Position numbers and translations under genes: made by a program. The notes below the pieces were generated by a model that saw only the letters and a list, made by a program, of their open reading frames with translations, was not told the DNA's origin and made no database searches. A stretch of DNA of 54,438 nt from Candidatus Parcubacteria bacterium. Lineage in GTDB: Bacteria; Patescibacteriota; Minisyncoccia; Phycocordibacterales; Zambryskibacteraceae. This document shows, one piece after another, positions 29,851 through 38,071 of the stretch (positions are counted from its first letter, which is position 1; each line of letters starts with the position of its first letter). The stretch lies in contig JAIFWO010000004.1 in NCBI GenBank assembly GCA_019661895.1, forward strand, positions 1 through 54,438, given 5' to 3'.

Positions 29851-29914
29851 ATATTGACTTTGTATTAATCTATGCTATGCTTTGGCTAGATAGTAACCTC
29901 TTTCGGAGAGTGTT

Positions 29915-30238
29915 ATGCAGAGAACATTGGCTATCGTGTTCGAAAGGTTTCGAGGCAACGACTTGAAAACATTCGTACCAGAAATAGGCAGGTGGTATGG
30001 TGAGCCCATGGGCAAAGATATTATGTACCTGGGTCCTCTCTTCGTGCCGGATAAGGAATCTGTCGGGATGCTCGACACATCTGATGCACGGCGCTGGTTG
30101 TGTGTGAGAAGCCGCAACTCTCGTGAGATCCACGGTCTCAAGTTTGAGGAAGTGCGACTTTTCCAGGAGATCAAGCCCGGCGATGTACCACTCGACAAGG
30201 AAGCTCGTCGTCTGGCCGCCAAAATCGGCTGGAAGTAA
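29915..30238 (+). CDS. orphan hypothetical protein
   Basis: TTGACT-16nt-TATGCT promoter (29854-29881), SD GGAG, terminator ACGCACGC...GCGTGCGTTTTT at 30241-30268. Confidence 0.65.
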   Translation: MQRTLAIVFERFRGNDLKTFVPEIGRWYGEPMGKDIMYLGPLFVPDKESVGMLDTSDARRWLCVRSRNSREIHGLKFEEVRLFQEIKPGDVPLDKEARRLAAKIGWK

Positions 30239-30322
30239 ATAAACGCACGCAAAACATCGCGTGCGTTTTTGTTTACACTGAGCGGGGTCGATGTGGTTGC
30301 ATTTCTATACGAAAAGTATTTA

Positions 30323-30559
30323 ATGGGAAAAGACATTCCTGGGGGAGTAATGAAGAAAAAAGAAGAATCAAAGGAGAGCAGAGAAGCCCGGGAACTCTAC
30401 CAAGTGGAGAGAGATCGGAGCCGAGCAAGAAAACCGGACGATGCAGACGCGTTTGCAGAAGCAAAAAGACGTCTTGAAGAACTTATTGAGGAAAAAAGGC
30501 GAAGTCGAACTCACATACCCGGCGCTCCGATGCGAGAGAGAACACCTAAAAGTAAATAA
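30323..30559 (+). CDS. charged hypothetical protein (coiled-coil-like)
   Basis: MGKDIPGGVMKKKEESKESREARELYQVERDRSRARKPDDADAFAEAKRRLEELIEEKRRSR...; no SD. Confidence 0.45.
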   Translation: MGKDIPGGVMKKKEESKESREARELYQVERDRSRARKPDDADAFAEAKRRLEELIEEKRRSRTHIPGAPMRERTPKSK

Positions 30560-30580
30560 GGAATTAACCCGGAGGGATTC

Positions 30581-30748
30581 TTGGAACGTTCTTGTATGTA
30601 TTGCACTGACCCGATAGCTGAATGCATGGGTTATCTGCTTGCTCGAGACGTTCTCGCCTTTCTTAAAGGTGAGCCAAAGCAAATCCGCGAAATTTGCGGT
30701 AAATGCGTTCTGTTCATCGATCTCGGTCTTCTGAAATTCCCGCCTTGA
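30581..30748 (+). CDS. orphan 55-aa four-cysteine protein (TTG start)
   Basis: GGAGGG SD then TTG: MERSCMYCTDPIAECMGYLLARDVLAFLKGEPKQIREICGKCVLFIDLGLLKFPP; CxxC...CxxC; terminator follows. Confidence 0.6.
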   Translation: MERSCMYCTDPIAECMGYLLARDVLAFLKGEPKQIREICGKCVLFIDLGLLKFPP

Positions 30749-30851
30749 TGCCCTGATTTGACCGGGGCATTTTGCTTGCTTGACAAAATTTATACATAAT
30801 GGTATGAACAAGCCAGAGTTGTTCTCAAACCCTCCCACCCCAAGGAGTTGT

Positions 30852-31250
30852 ATGTCAGCAAATACCGTAGTCCCGCGCAGGGTTCGTCTTCGTGTCACTC
30901 GTGGCGCTCGTCGGCTCGACTATGTTCGGCCAGGTTGGGAGCTTCAGATCGATACCAAACGGCTCGATCTCGGTGATCGGTACGAATGCGTGGCCGGCCA
31001 ACTCGAAGGAGACTACAGCGGTGGCTACGATCGCTTGAAGCTCCCTTGCAAGCCTGTGGCGAATGGCATGTACCCGGAAGACGCGCAGTGCGGTTCCAAA
31101 GGTTATGAGGTGAAGGCATCTCAACTCACCCAAATCTGGAAGACCGAGATCACTACTCGACTTGCCCGGTCTGCGCCGGCACCACAGATCATTCTGAGGC
31201 CCGCCCGGTTCAGTCTGCTGCAATTCTTCCACCGGCTGCTCCCGATCTGA
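30852..31250 (+). CDS. orphan hypothetical protein
   Basis: TTGACA-17nt-TATGAA promoter at 30780-30808, SD AAGGAG, terminator GCTCCCGATctgATCGGGAGC. Confidence 0.65.
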   Translation: MSANTVVPRRVRLRVTRGARRLDYVRPGWELQIDTKRLDLGDRYECVAGQLEGDYSGGYDRLKLPCKPVANGMYPEDAQCGSKGYEVKASQLTQIWKTEITTRLARSAPAPQIILRPARFSLLQFFHRLLPI

Positions 31251-31299
31251 TCGGGAGCTTTTATTTGCAATTTTTATAAAAGTCTGTAAAGTACATGTC

Positions 31300-31380
31300 G
31301 TAAGGTCGTAGACAGAAGGCATCCATAAGCCCTTCCGAGATCACTCTCAATTCCGCTATGCGGCAGTCGAGGCCTTATAC
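31300..31380 (+). promoter_or_regulatory. L10 (rplJ-rplL) ribosomal protein leader
   Basis: GTAAGGTCGTAGACAGAAGGCATCCATAAGCCCTTCCGAG...CCGCTATGCGG...GGCCTTAT: GUAGACAG/CCGAG kink-turn-type core, outer stem GTAAGGTC/GGCCTTAT, directly upstream of rplJ. Confidence 0.75.
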
Positions 31381-31414
31381 AGGTCGATTTTATTTGTCCA
31401 AAAATTCAAGACAA

Positions 31415-31906
31415 ATGGCAATTAGTAAACAAAAGAAAGGAGAGATTGTTGATAAGCTGACGAGCGCGCTCAAGGGCGCCAAGTCGCTTGTCTTCGTGAA
31501 CTTCCACGGTCTCAAGGTCTCCGAGGCAAGCGAGTTGCGCCGCGCTCTCAAAGCAGAGGGTGTTTCGTATTCGGTAGCCAAGAAGACTCTGACCAAGCGC
31601 GTCCTCGAGGCCGAGAAGTTTGCTGGCGCCCAGCCCGAGCTCACGGGCGAAGTAGCCCTGGCCTGGGCCGAGGACTTGGTGGCTCCAGCCCGCGAGGTCT
31701 ACACCTTCCAGAAGAAGTTTCCTGAAGGGTTGAAGATCCTCGGGGGAGTCTTCGAGGGCAAGTACATGAGTAAGAGCGAGATGGAGGGCATCGCCACCAT
31801 CCCGAGCTCTCAAGTGCTGCGCGGTATGTTCGTCAACATCATCAATTCTCCGATACAGCGTATGGCAATCGCGCTCAGTGAGATTGCAAAAACTAAACAA
31901 GCTTAA
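31415..31906 (+). CDS. rplJ: 50S ribosomal protein L10
   Basis: [59 protein letters not shown]. Confidence 0.95.
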   Translation: MAISKQKKGEIVDKLTSALKGAKSLVFVNFHGLKVSEASELRRALKAEGVSYSVAKKTLTKRVLEAEKFAGAQPELTGEVALAWAEDLVAPAREVYTFQKKFPEGLKILGGVFEGKYMSKSEMEGIATIPSSQVLRGMFVNIINSPIQRMAIALSEIAKTKQA

Positions 31907-31917
31907 TCATTACTACA

Positions 31918-32316
31918 ATGGATGAAACTACAAATACAGCAGAAGTTCCTGCCAAGTTCGAAAAGATCGTAAGCGAGATCGAGAAGATGTCGGTCATCGA
32001 TCTTAACGAGCTCGTCAAGGTCTTCGAGAATAAGTTTGGAGTCTCGGCTACCGCTGTCGCGGCTGCTGGGCCTGCAGCTGCTGCCGGACCGGCTGAGGAA
32101 GAGAAGTCGACGGTCAATGTCGAACTCTCTGACGCTGGTGCCAACAAGATCGCCGTTATCAAGGTCGTCAAGGAAGCTCTCGGCCTCGGTCTTAAAGAGG
32201 CTAAAGACCTCGTCGACGCCGCCCCTTCGATGCTCAAAGCAGATATGAAGAAGGAGGAAGCCGCTGATCTCAAGAAAAAGATTGAGGAAGCGGGAGGTAA
32301 AGTGACTCTTAAATAA
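31918..32316 (+). CDS. rplL: 50S ribosomal protein L7/L12
   Basis: [20 protein letters not shown]...[27 protein letters not shown]. Confidence 0.97.
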   Translation: MDETTNTAEVPAKFEKIVSEIEKMSVIDLNELVKVFENKFGVSATAVAAAGPAAAAGPAEEEKSTVNVELSDAGANKIAVIKVVKEALGLGLKEAKDLVDAAPSMLKADMKKEEAADLKKKIEEAGGKVTLK

Positions 32317-32335
32317 GTAAATCTTATTTAAGGCA

Positions 32336-32430
32336 CTTTACGGCCGGAGCGCACGAAGTCCGATTACACCAGTAATCGGGCGCGAGGCGTGGTCAGAGAA
32401 ATTTCCGAGCGACGGCGAGGAAATTATCTG
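32336..32430 (+). repeat. palindrome-rich structured region downstream of rplL
   Basis: CCGATTACaccaGTAATCGG (32360-32379) and AATTTCC-12nt-GGAAATT (32400-32425). Confidence 0.6.
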
Positions 32431-32450
32431 TGACAAAATTATCCTCAATT

Positions 32451-32483
32451 AAACAAAACTCTCCTAAAGGGGAGTTTTGTTTT
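32451..32483 (+). terminator. Rho-independent terminator
   Basis: AAACAAAACTCtCCtaaaGGgGAGTTTTGTTT. Confidence 0.85.
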
Positions 32484-32579
32484 GACAAATCCCTAAAATG
32501 ATGTATTGTAGAGCATGGACTGCACACTTCCGTGTAGCCATTTCCTTAAGCCACCTGCCTCAGGCAGGAAGGAGATAAC

Positions 32580-33047
32580 ATGAAGCTAGTTGCGATGGTT
32601 CCAAAGATATATCGCTTTGTTGGTGATCATGGGGAACAACTTCACTCTCATGGCGACAAGGTGATTCCCTCGCCAGCAGATCCAAGGATCACCTGGAGTT
32701 GGTGCAATCTGTTAGAGCTCTTCGCGACAGTTCGGATGGCAGAACTCCAATACAATTTCCGCAACTCTTTTCATCTCATTCGGGCTTTCCACATGTACAA
32801 GGCTGACGGTGCTAATGGGAAGCGGAAGCATCTGGATGTGGCCGTTGTTACACCCTCGTCGTCAAAGTTTGTACGGGTAACGCAGAAAGAACTGGAAGAG
32901 CTTGCTTCGATAGATCCGATTACCATCTTTGTACCTACAGGTTGGGCTCAGATGGTTGCCACAGAACTTTCAAAAAGGGTTGATCCGGTTAGAAGGCGCC
33001 AATTAGGGGATATCCTGGTAAAAGCTCTCATTGGTACGACCAGGTAG
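32580..33047 (+). CDS. orphan hypothetical protein
   Basis: CCTGCCtcaGGCAGG hairpin then SD AAGGAG then ATG; terminator GGCCAGCACACTAGTGTGCTGGCCTTTTC at 33056-33085. Confidence 0.65.
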   Translation: MKLVAMVPKIYRFVGDHGEQLHSHGDKVIPSPADPRITWSWCNLLELFATVRMAELQYNFRNSFHLIRAFHMYKADGANGKRKHLDVAVVTPSSSKFVRVTQKELEELASIDPITIFVPTGWAQMVATELSKRVDPVRRRQLGDILVKALIGTTR

Positions 33048-33115
33048 TACTATGGGCCAGCACACTAGTGTGCTGGCCTTTTCTTATGCCATAACTGGTA
33101 CTTAGGGAGGGAAGT

Positions 33116-33214
33116 ATGTACAATACGCGCATGCGTCCCATTAGAGATCACTCAGTTTGTTATATTACCAGGCGTGGTTTAACCACGGATGCGCTTGGCG
33201 CATCCTATCTCTAA
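33116..33214 (+). CDS. 32-aa upstream ORF / candidate leader peptide
   Basis: SD GGGAGGGAAGT ATG: MYNTRMRPIRDHSVCYITRRGLTTDALGASYL*; stop ends 4 nt before next start. Confidence 0.5.
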   Translation: MYNTRMRPIRDHSVCYITRRGLTTDALGASYL

Positions 33215-33218
33215 CGGG

Positions 33219-33779
33219 ATGCGCAAGTCTATTTCTCATATTTTCGGGAGTGAGGCCAAGGTTAAGATCATGCGCCTCTTCGTCTTCAACCGCGAGGCTA
33301 CCTATACTGCCGCGAGCGTGGCCGACAGGGTGCAGGAGAAGCTCTCGACCGTGCGCCGCGAACTCTTAAACCTCTCCAAGGCCGGTCTTATTAAGAAGCG
33401 CACTCGAGGCTATACCTTACACAAGACCTATCCCTACCTCCCGGCTATCGAGCACTTCCTTATCGACGCCTCACCCGTCTCGGAGAAGGAGATTGTCAAA
33501 AAGATCTCTAAAACGGGCACCATCCGACTCATCCTGACCTCGGGCGTCTTCAAGCACGACCCAGAGGCCCGGGTCGACCTCCTTGTGGTAGGGGACCACT
33601 TGCGTCAAGGCAAGCTCCTCACCGCCATTTCCTCGCTTGAGGCCGAGCTAGGCCGGGAACTGCGCTACGCCGCCTTCGAAACGGCCGATTTCCAGTACCG
33701 CTTAGGCATCTACGATAAGCTGGTACGAGACATCCTTGACTATCCACACCAGAAGCTCATCAATAAAGTCGGACTCTAA
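33219..33779 (+). CDS. winged-helix transcriptional regulator with nucleotidyltransferase-like domain
   Basis: FGSEAKVKIMRLFVFNREATYTAASVADRVQEKLSTVRRELLNLSKAGLIKKR...RVDLLVVGDHLRQGKLLTAISSLEAELGRELRYA. Confidence 0.75.
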   Translation: MRKSISHIFGSEAKVKIMRLFVFNREATYTAASVADRVQEKLSTVRRELLNLSKAGLIKKRTRGYTLHKTYPYLPAIEHFLIDASPVSEKEIVKKISKTGTIRLILTSGVFKHDPEARVDLLVVGDHLRQGKLLTAISSLEAELGRELRYAAFETADFQYRLGIYDKLVRDILDYPHQKLINKVGL

Positions 33780-33844
33780 AACGAGTGTATAATACTTGCA
33801 TACCCTATTTAGCGGTATTTAGTAATAAACTGTACAGTTAAGAT

Positions 33845-34534
33845 ATGTATCTCAACACATGGGGACAGGTATTGACGCTCTCCTTCCAGAATCTATGGTT
33901 AGGTGTCGTTAATTTCGTTCCGAACCTTGTCATCGCGCTCATCATCGTGGTCCTTGGATGGCTCATTGGTGCGCTCTTCGGCCGGGCAATATGGCAGGTG
34001 TTCCGCTCTTTGAAGGTTGATGAGGCTCTCCGCCGCGCGGGCTTCGAAGGATTCCTTCGCCGCGGAGGTATTAACCTCGACTCGGGCGCGTTTATCGGCG
34101 GTTTGGTCAAGTGGTTCATCATCGTCGTCTTCCTCGTGGCAGCCTTCGATGTCTTGGGCCTTACGGAGGTCAACCTCTTCCTCCAGCAGGTAGTGATCGC
34201 GTACCTCCCTCGCGTCATCGTTGCCGCTTTGGTCCTCTTGGTAGCAGGTGTGATCGGCGACATCGTCGAGCGTATCGTCGTTACCACTGGCAAGGCTGCT
34301 CAAGTGCGCTCTTCGCACTTCGCAGGCTCTATCGCTAAGTGGGCTGTTTGGATCTTCGCAATCCTCGTGGCCTTGAGCCAGCTTGGTATTGCGGCTGCAT
34401 TCTCTCAGACTCTCTTCACCGGTATCGTCATCGCCGTCTCTTTGGCCCTCGGTCTCTCCTTCGGCCTTGGTGGTCAGGAGGCAGCCAGTCGCTTCCTAGA
34501 GAAGCTTCGCGGTGAGATGTCCGATCGGCATTAA
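33845..34534 (+). CDS. mechanosensitive-channel-like conserved TM helix protein
   Basis: ALIIVVLGWLIGALFGRAIWQVFRSLKVDEALRRAGF... LALGLSFGLGGQEAASRFLEK. Confidence 0.82.
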   Translation: MYLNTWGQVLTLSFQNLWLGVVNFVPNLVIALIIVVLGWLIGALFGRAIWQVFRSLKVDEALRRAGFEGFLRRGGINLDSGAFIGGLVKWFIIVVFLVAAFDVLGLTEVNLFLQQVVIAYLPRVIVAALVLLVAGVIGDIVERIVVTTGKAAQVRSSHFAGSIAKWAVWIFAILVALSQLGIAAAFSQTLFTGIVIAVSLALGLSFGLGGQEAASRFLEKLRGEMSDRH

Positions 34535-34584
34535 TTCTCGGTATTAAGCTAGATAATACCTGAGGACTGTCTTTAAAGCAGACA

Positions 34585-34615
34585 GCATAAAAAGGCCTAA
34601 CAAGGCCTTTTTATG
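34585..34615. terminator. Rho-independent terminator
   Basis: GCATAAAAAGGCCTaacAAGGCCTTTTTATGC. Confidence 0.8.
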
Positions 34616-34641
34616 CACCCTAACCAGACCGTAAAATCTCC

Positions 34642-34670
34642 TTGACTTTCATAGCTGATTGTGATATGAT
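34642..34670 (+). promoter_or_regulatory. sigma70-like promoter
   Basis: TTGACT-17nt-TATGAT. Confidence 0.65.
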
Positions 34671-34717
34671 GCTAGCAGTAGAAGTCAGTTCATTCCACCA
34701 CCCCATAGGAGGTTGTC

Positions 34718-35259
34718 ATGTCGACAACGCAGAAGCCTGAGACAGTAAAAGAGAACCTCGTGTCGTTCGAGTACGTGCAGACCGGCCTCGTGAAGTTCAC
34801 AGTCAATTCGCGCGAAGAAGTTCTTCCCGGTATCCCATACCGAGAGAGGCCGTCACATTCCCCCTGGCCGAGAAAATCGAGCGGCTCCGGCTCCTGCGCG
34901 GATCGGTCCGACCGGGTCATCTCGATACCGGCGTACAAGCGCTCACGGCAGAAGATGACGTTGGTTGCCCAACTCTGGCTGAAGGCCTGATGCGGGCCGG
35001 ATACGGCTTTCGCGACGTGCATTTCACGAGAGCCGGCAAATACTACGTCATCGTCTTCGGCTTTGACTACTCGAAGCCGAGCGGCGAGGATCTCGCGGAT
35101 CTCCAGAAGAAGTTCGCTCACTACGCGTGCAACAGCTGGACCGCGTTCGTCTGGGACAACCCCAATTTGACGACCACGGTCAACTTCATCAAGCGCGTAC
35201 GTGCCAGAGCGACGAAGAAGATCGTCGCGAGCGGAAAATATCTCGGTATCATTCGCTAG
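34718..35259 (+). pseudogene. orphan ORF interrupted by a frameshift (34718-34990 and 34990-35259)
   Basis: SD AGGAGG; frame of the second ORF extends upstream without stops (VTFPLAEKIERLRLLRGSVRPGHLDTGVQALTAEDDVGCPTLAEGLMRAGYGFRD...), terminator ACCGAGAT...ATCTCGGT follows. Confidence 0.6.
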
Positions 35260-35307
35260 CAACATCCACTTGGGGTGGAGAACCGAGATCACATCGATCT
35301 CGGTTTT

Positions 35308-36717
35308 TCATTTGTCAAAACTCTTTGGAATATTGAATTGGGCGAAATGATCTAAGGTATCTTTTCCGTGTGGTGCGCCCAAGACGTTTTGTGTATCGAT
35401 AACTTCCTTCTGAATATCATTTGGTACTTTACCTCCAAGAAGATTCACAAAATGGGAAAGGAATGTAGTGGCGTATTCGCCTTTACCAAGGGAAAATTGA
35501 ATAGCAAGGCCTTCAGGAATTATTTCTGCCGCATAGATTTCTGGACGATCGATTGTCTCTATCTCCCGGTGCTTTAGCTGAATCGAGCGGAAACGGCGAA
35601 GGTTATCGAAGTTTGGAGGGAAGAGACCAATTCCTTCCAGGTCATCAATATATGGGAGCCAGTCATTTTTCTCTGGACTAAGCAAAAGTGGAAGGGTGCG
35701 TGGCGGTTTCACTCCTGCCATAATGTAAGCACTTAGCTTCCTGTTGTATACCAAAGAGGCGAGGGCGCTGACCCAGAGCATAACTTGTTCTTCTATTCTT
35801 ACTAAAGCCCCGACAAAGTCTGTTGGATGCTCAATCAGATGTTCGACCACCTTAATCTCGCTTGGGAAGACGAGAGGGAATTCCTTGAGCGCTTCCAAGA
35901 CCCTCGCCCAATTTGGGATTAGTTTCGCTATTTCTTTGCGCATCTCAAGGAAGTAAGGAAGCTCGCGAAGTCCAGGATCAGAGATGAGCCCGACGATAGC
36001 CTTTTGGTACTCTCCACGCAGGATAGACATCCCCCAGCGGTAGTTATTTAAGCGTGGTGTGCCAAAGCGTTGGAGGTAGAAGAAGTTATAAAATCCGGCC
36101 TTTTTCACACTAGCAAGAGCACTAAGCGCTGCCTCCATGAGTTTTGTGTCCTGCACATCTTCTCCAATGCGAATAAGGATGCTGAAGCGGTTGGCTTTCA
36201 AGCCGCCCTTTTGCACCACTCCTTTTCCTGTCCGGATATCTTTCAAAAAGAAGTGCGGGGAAGCCAGTTGCTCTACTTGAGCCTTACTTATGCTACGGAA
36301 AGAAATTTCTTGAGAAGTGATCGCTTCTTTATCCTTGATACCGGCGTATTGGATCTTGTCTTTGGTGGTTCCAAGAAGCTTGGCTAACTCCTCAACAGCC
36401 TCAATGGTCGAGAGTCCGCATTTGACCAAGGTGGCATAAACAGTTTCTCCCTGTGCGTCTCCAGTAAAAGTAGATTCTTTGCCAATGGTTGTTTGGCGGC
36501 CGTCTTGCGTAACTTCCTCAACTATGAAGTCGCTCGGTAAGAGCTTTAAAAATCCCTGAGGAAATTTCTCTTTGTCAGGAATATGAATGCCTAATATCTC
36601 AAGAGTCTCTGCATTATCCACCCAAGTAACCTCGGGAAAAAGTTCCGGCGACTTCGCCTTTTCTTCGGCTAAGCGGGCCCGTTCTATGGCCATAAGTCTC
36701 ATTCTTTCGGATTCCAT
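35308..36717 (-). CDS. truD: tRNA pseudouridine synthase D family
   Basis: KLLPSDFIVEEV, YAGIKDKEAITSQEISF, NNYRWGMSILRGEYQKAI. Confidence 0.9.
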   Translation of the reverse strand: MESERMRLMAIERARLAEEKAKSPELFPEVTWVDNAETLEILGIHIPDKEKFPQGFLKLLPSDFIVEEVTQDGRQTTIGKESTFTGDAQGETVYATLVKCGLSTIEAVEELAKLLGTTKDKIQYAGIKDKEAITSQEISFRSISKAQVEQLASPHFFLKDIRTGKGVVQKGGLKANRFSILIRIGEDVQDTKLMEAALSALASVKKAGFYNFFYLQRFGTPRLNNYRWGMSILRGEYQKAIVGLISDPGLRELPYFLEMRKEIAKLIPNWARVLEALKEFPLVFPSEIKVVEHLIEHPTDFVGALVRIEEQVMLWVSALASLVYNRKLSAYIMAGVKPPRTLPLLLSPEKNDWLPYIDDLEGIGLFPPNFDNLRRFRSIQLKHREIETIDRPEIYAAEIIPEGLAIQFSLGKGEYATTFLSHFVNLLGGKVPNDIQKEVIDTQNVLGAPHGKDTLDHFAQFNIPKSFDK

Positions 36718-36786
36718 GGGCTCATCATAACACGCTCATTTTGCCAAAATATGCTATAACCCTAGAAGACAGAACATGGAGGAGAT

Positions 36787-37299
36787 GTGGAAGAGCTTGG
36801 GAGTCTAGACGGAGTAAGGATCGTGGCGCTGTACTTGCGCTTGCCCGAAATGATGCGGGCCAAACTTCCAAATTGGATCATCCAAGGAGAGAAGCATGTA
36901 AGCGACGGTCGGCCGAAGGGCCAAGAACTCTTCAAAGAAGTCGGACAGGTCAGCCTCGAAGGCCTGGCCCAAAGTCTTGGTGATGCCAGCTTCTACCCAC
37001 TGGAGCGTGATAGGGTTGAGCTCAACCCATTCTTTGGCCACACTTTCCGCTTGAAGCTCGACTTTAGAATTATCCGTTCCAAAGAAAGGCGACTGCGGGC
37101 GCATGAGTTGAGGAGTTTGTTGCCTTGCCTAGAGGAGCCTCTCTGGACACTCAGTGCTTGGAGAAGTGAGATCGAGGACGAGGTAGGTGAGCGTCTCGAT
37201 GTCTTGGCCAAGAAGCCAGCCCACCCTCACTCGCCGGAAGGGTACTTGAGGGTCGTCGGGAAGGTGCTGCGTCTGACCAAAGACCCTGGGCCCGCTTAA
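36787..37299 (+). CDS. orphan hypothetical protein (GTG start)
   Basis: SD GGAGGAG then GTG; terminator GGGCCCgcttaacGGGCCCTTTT follows. Confidence 0.6.
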   Translation: MEELGSLDGVRIVALYLRLPEMMRAKLPNWIIQGEKHVSDGRPKGQELFKEVGQVSLEGLAQSLGDASFYPLERDRVELNPFFGHTFRLKLDFRIIRSKERRLRAHELRSLLPCLEEPLWTLSAWRSEIEDEVGERLDVLAKKPAHPHSPEGYLRVVGKVLRLTKDPGPA

Positions 37300-37312
37300 C
37301 GGGCCCTTTTAT

Positions 37313-37341
37313 TTGACATTCTACCTTGATTTCTATACTAT
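37313..37341 (+). promoter_or_regulatory. promoter of the rpsS operon
   Basis: TTGACA-17nt-TACTAT. Confidence 0.75.
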
Positions 37342-37376
37342 ATTCGGCACAAGCGCCTGCCGCTTATTTTTTAACT

Positions 37377-37718
37377 ATGACACGAAGCGCACTCAAAGGA
37401 CCATACGTCGACCCTCGCGTGATGAAGAAGATAGAAGGGAAGAAGCCCGGCACTACCGGGGTCATTAAGACGTGGTCGCGCGCCTGCCAGATCGCTCCTG
37501 AGATGATCGGCTTCACCTTCGGCGTCCACAATGGCAAGGATCATGTCGAGGTCTTCGTGACCGAGGATATGATCGGCCACCGACTCGGCGAGTTCTCCTT
37601 GACTCGTAAGTTCACCAAGCACGGCGGTAAGATGCAGAAGGATTTGGAGGTAAAGAAGAAGGAGGCCGAGGTCGCCGCCGCCAAGTCTGCTAAGTCTGCC
37701 ACCGAAACTAAGAAATAA
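37377..37718 (+). CDS. rpsS: 30S ribosomal protein S19
   Basis: [18 protein letters not shown]...[30 protein letters not shown]. Confidence 0.97.
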   Translation: MTRSALKGPYVDPRVMKKIEGKKPGTTGVIKTWSRACQIAPEMIGFTFGVHNGKDHVEVFVTEDMIGHRLGEFSLTRKFTKHGGKMQKDLEVKKKEAEVAAAKSAKSATETKK

Positions 37719-37719
37719 T

Positions 37720-38070
37720 ATGACCGAAGTACGCGCCCAACTTTCCAACTACAGACAATCTCCTCGCAAGGTGCGCGTGGTCGCCGATCTGGTCCGGGGG
37801 AAGAAGGTGGAGGATGCTATGATCACCCTCTCCTTTACTACCAAGCGCGCTGCCAAGCCCTTGGAGAAGCTCTTGGCCTCGGCTCTGGCCAATGCCAAGA
37901 ACCTCTCTATCCCGGTCGAGGGCCTCAGGGTCAAAGAGATCTCGGTTGACGGAGGGTCAACTCTCAAGCGCCGACGCCCGCGCTCTCACGGCATGGCTAA
38001 TCCTATAAAGAAGCGCACCAGCCACGTCAATATCGTCCTCTCCGACGCTGCTTCGAAGAAAAAGAAATAA
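37720..38070 (+). CDS. rplV: 50S ribosomal protein L22
   Basis: NYRQSPRKVRVVADLVRGKKVEDA...KRRRPRSHGMANPIKKRTSHVNIVL. Confidence 0.97.
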   Translation: MTEVRAQLSNYRQSPRKVRVVADLVRGKKVEDAMITLSFTTKRAAKPLEKLLASALANAKNLSIPVEGLRVKEISVDGGSTLKRRRPRSHGMANPIKKRTSHVNIVLSDAASKKKK

Positions 38071-38071
38071 T

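Noticed and set aside
34990-35259. Independent CDS starting at ATG 34990
   Set aside because: Frame continues upstream without stop and fits the first ORF's cassette better; treated as one frameshifted gene.
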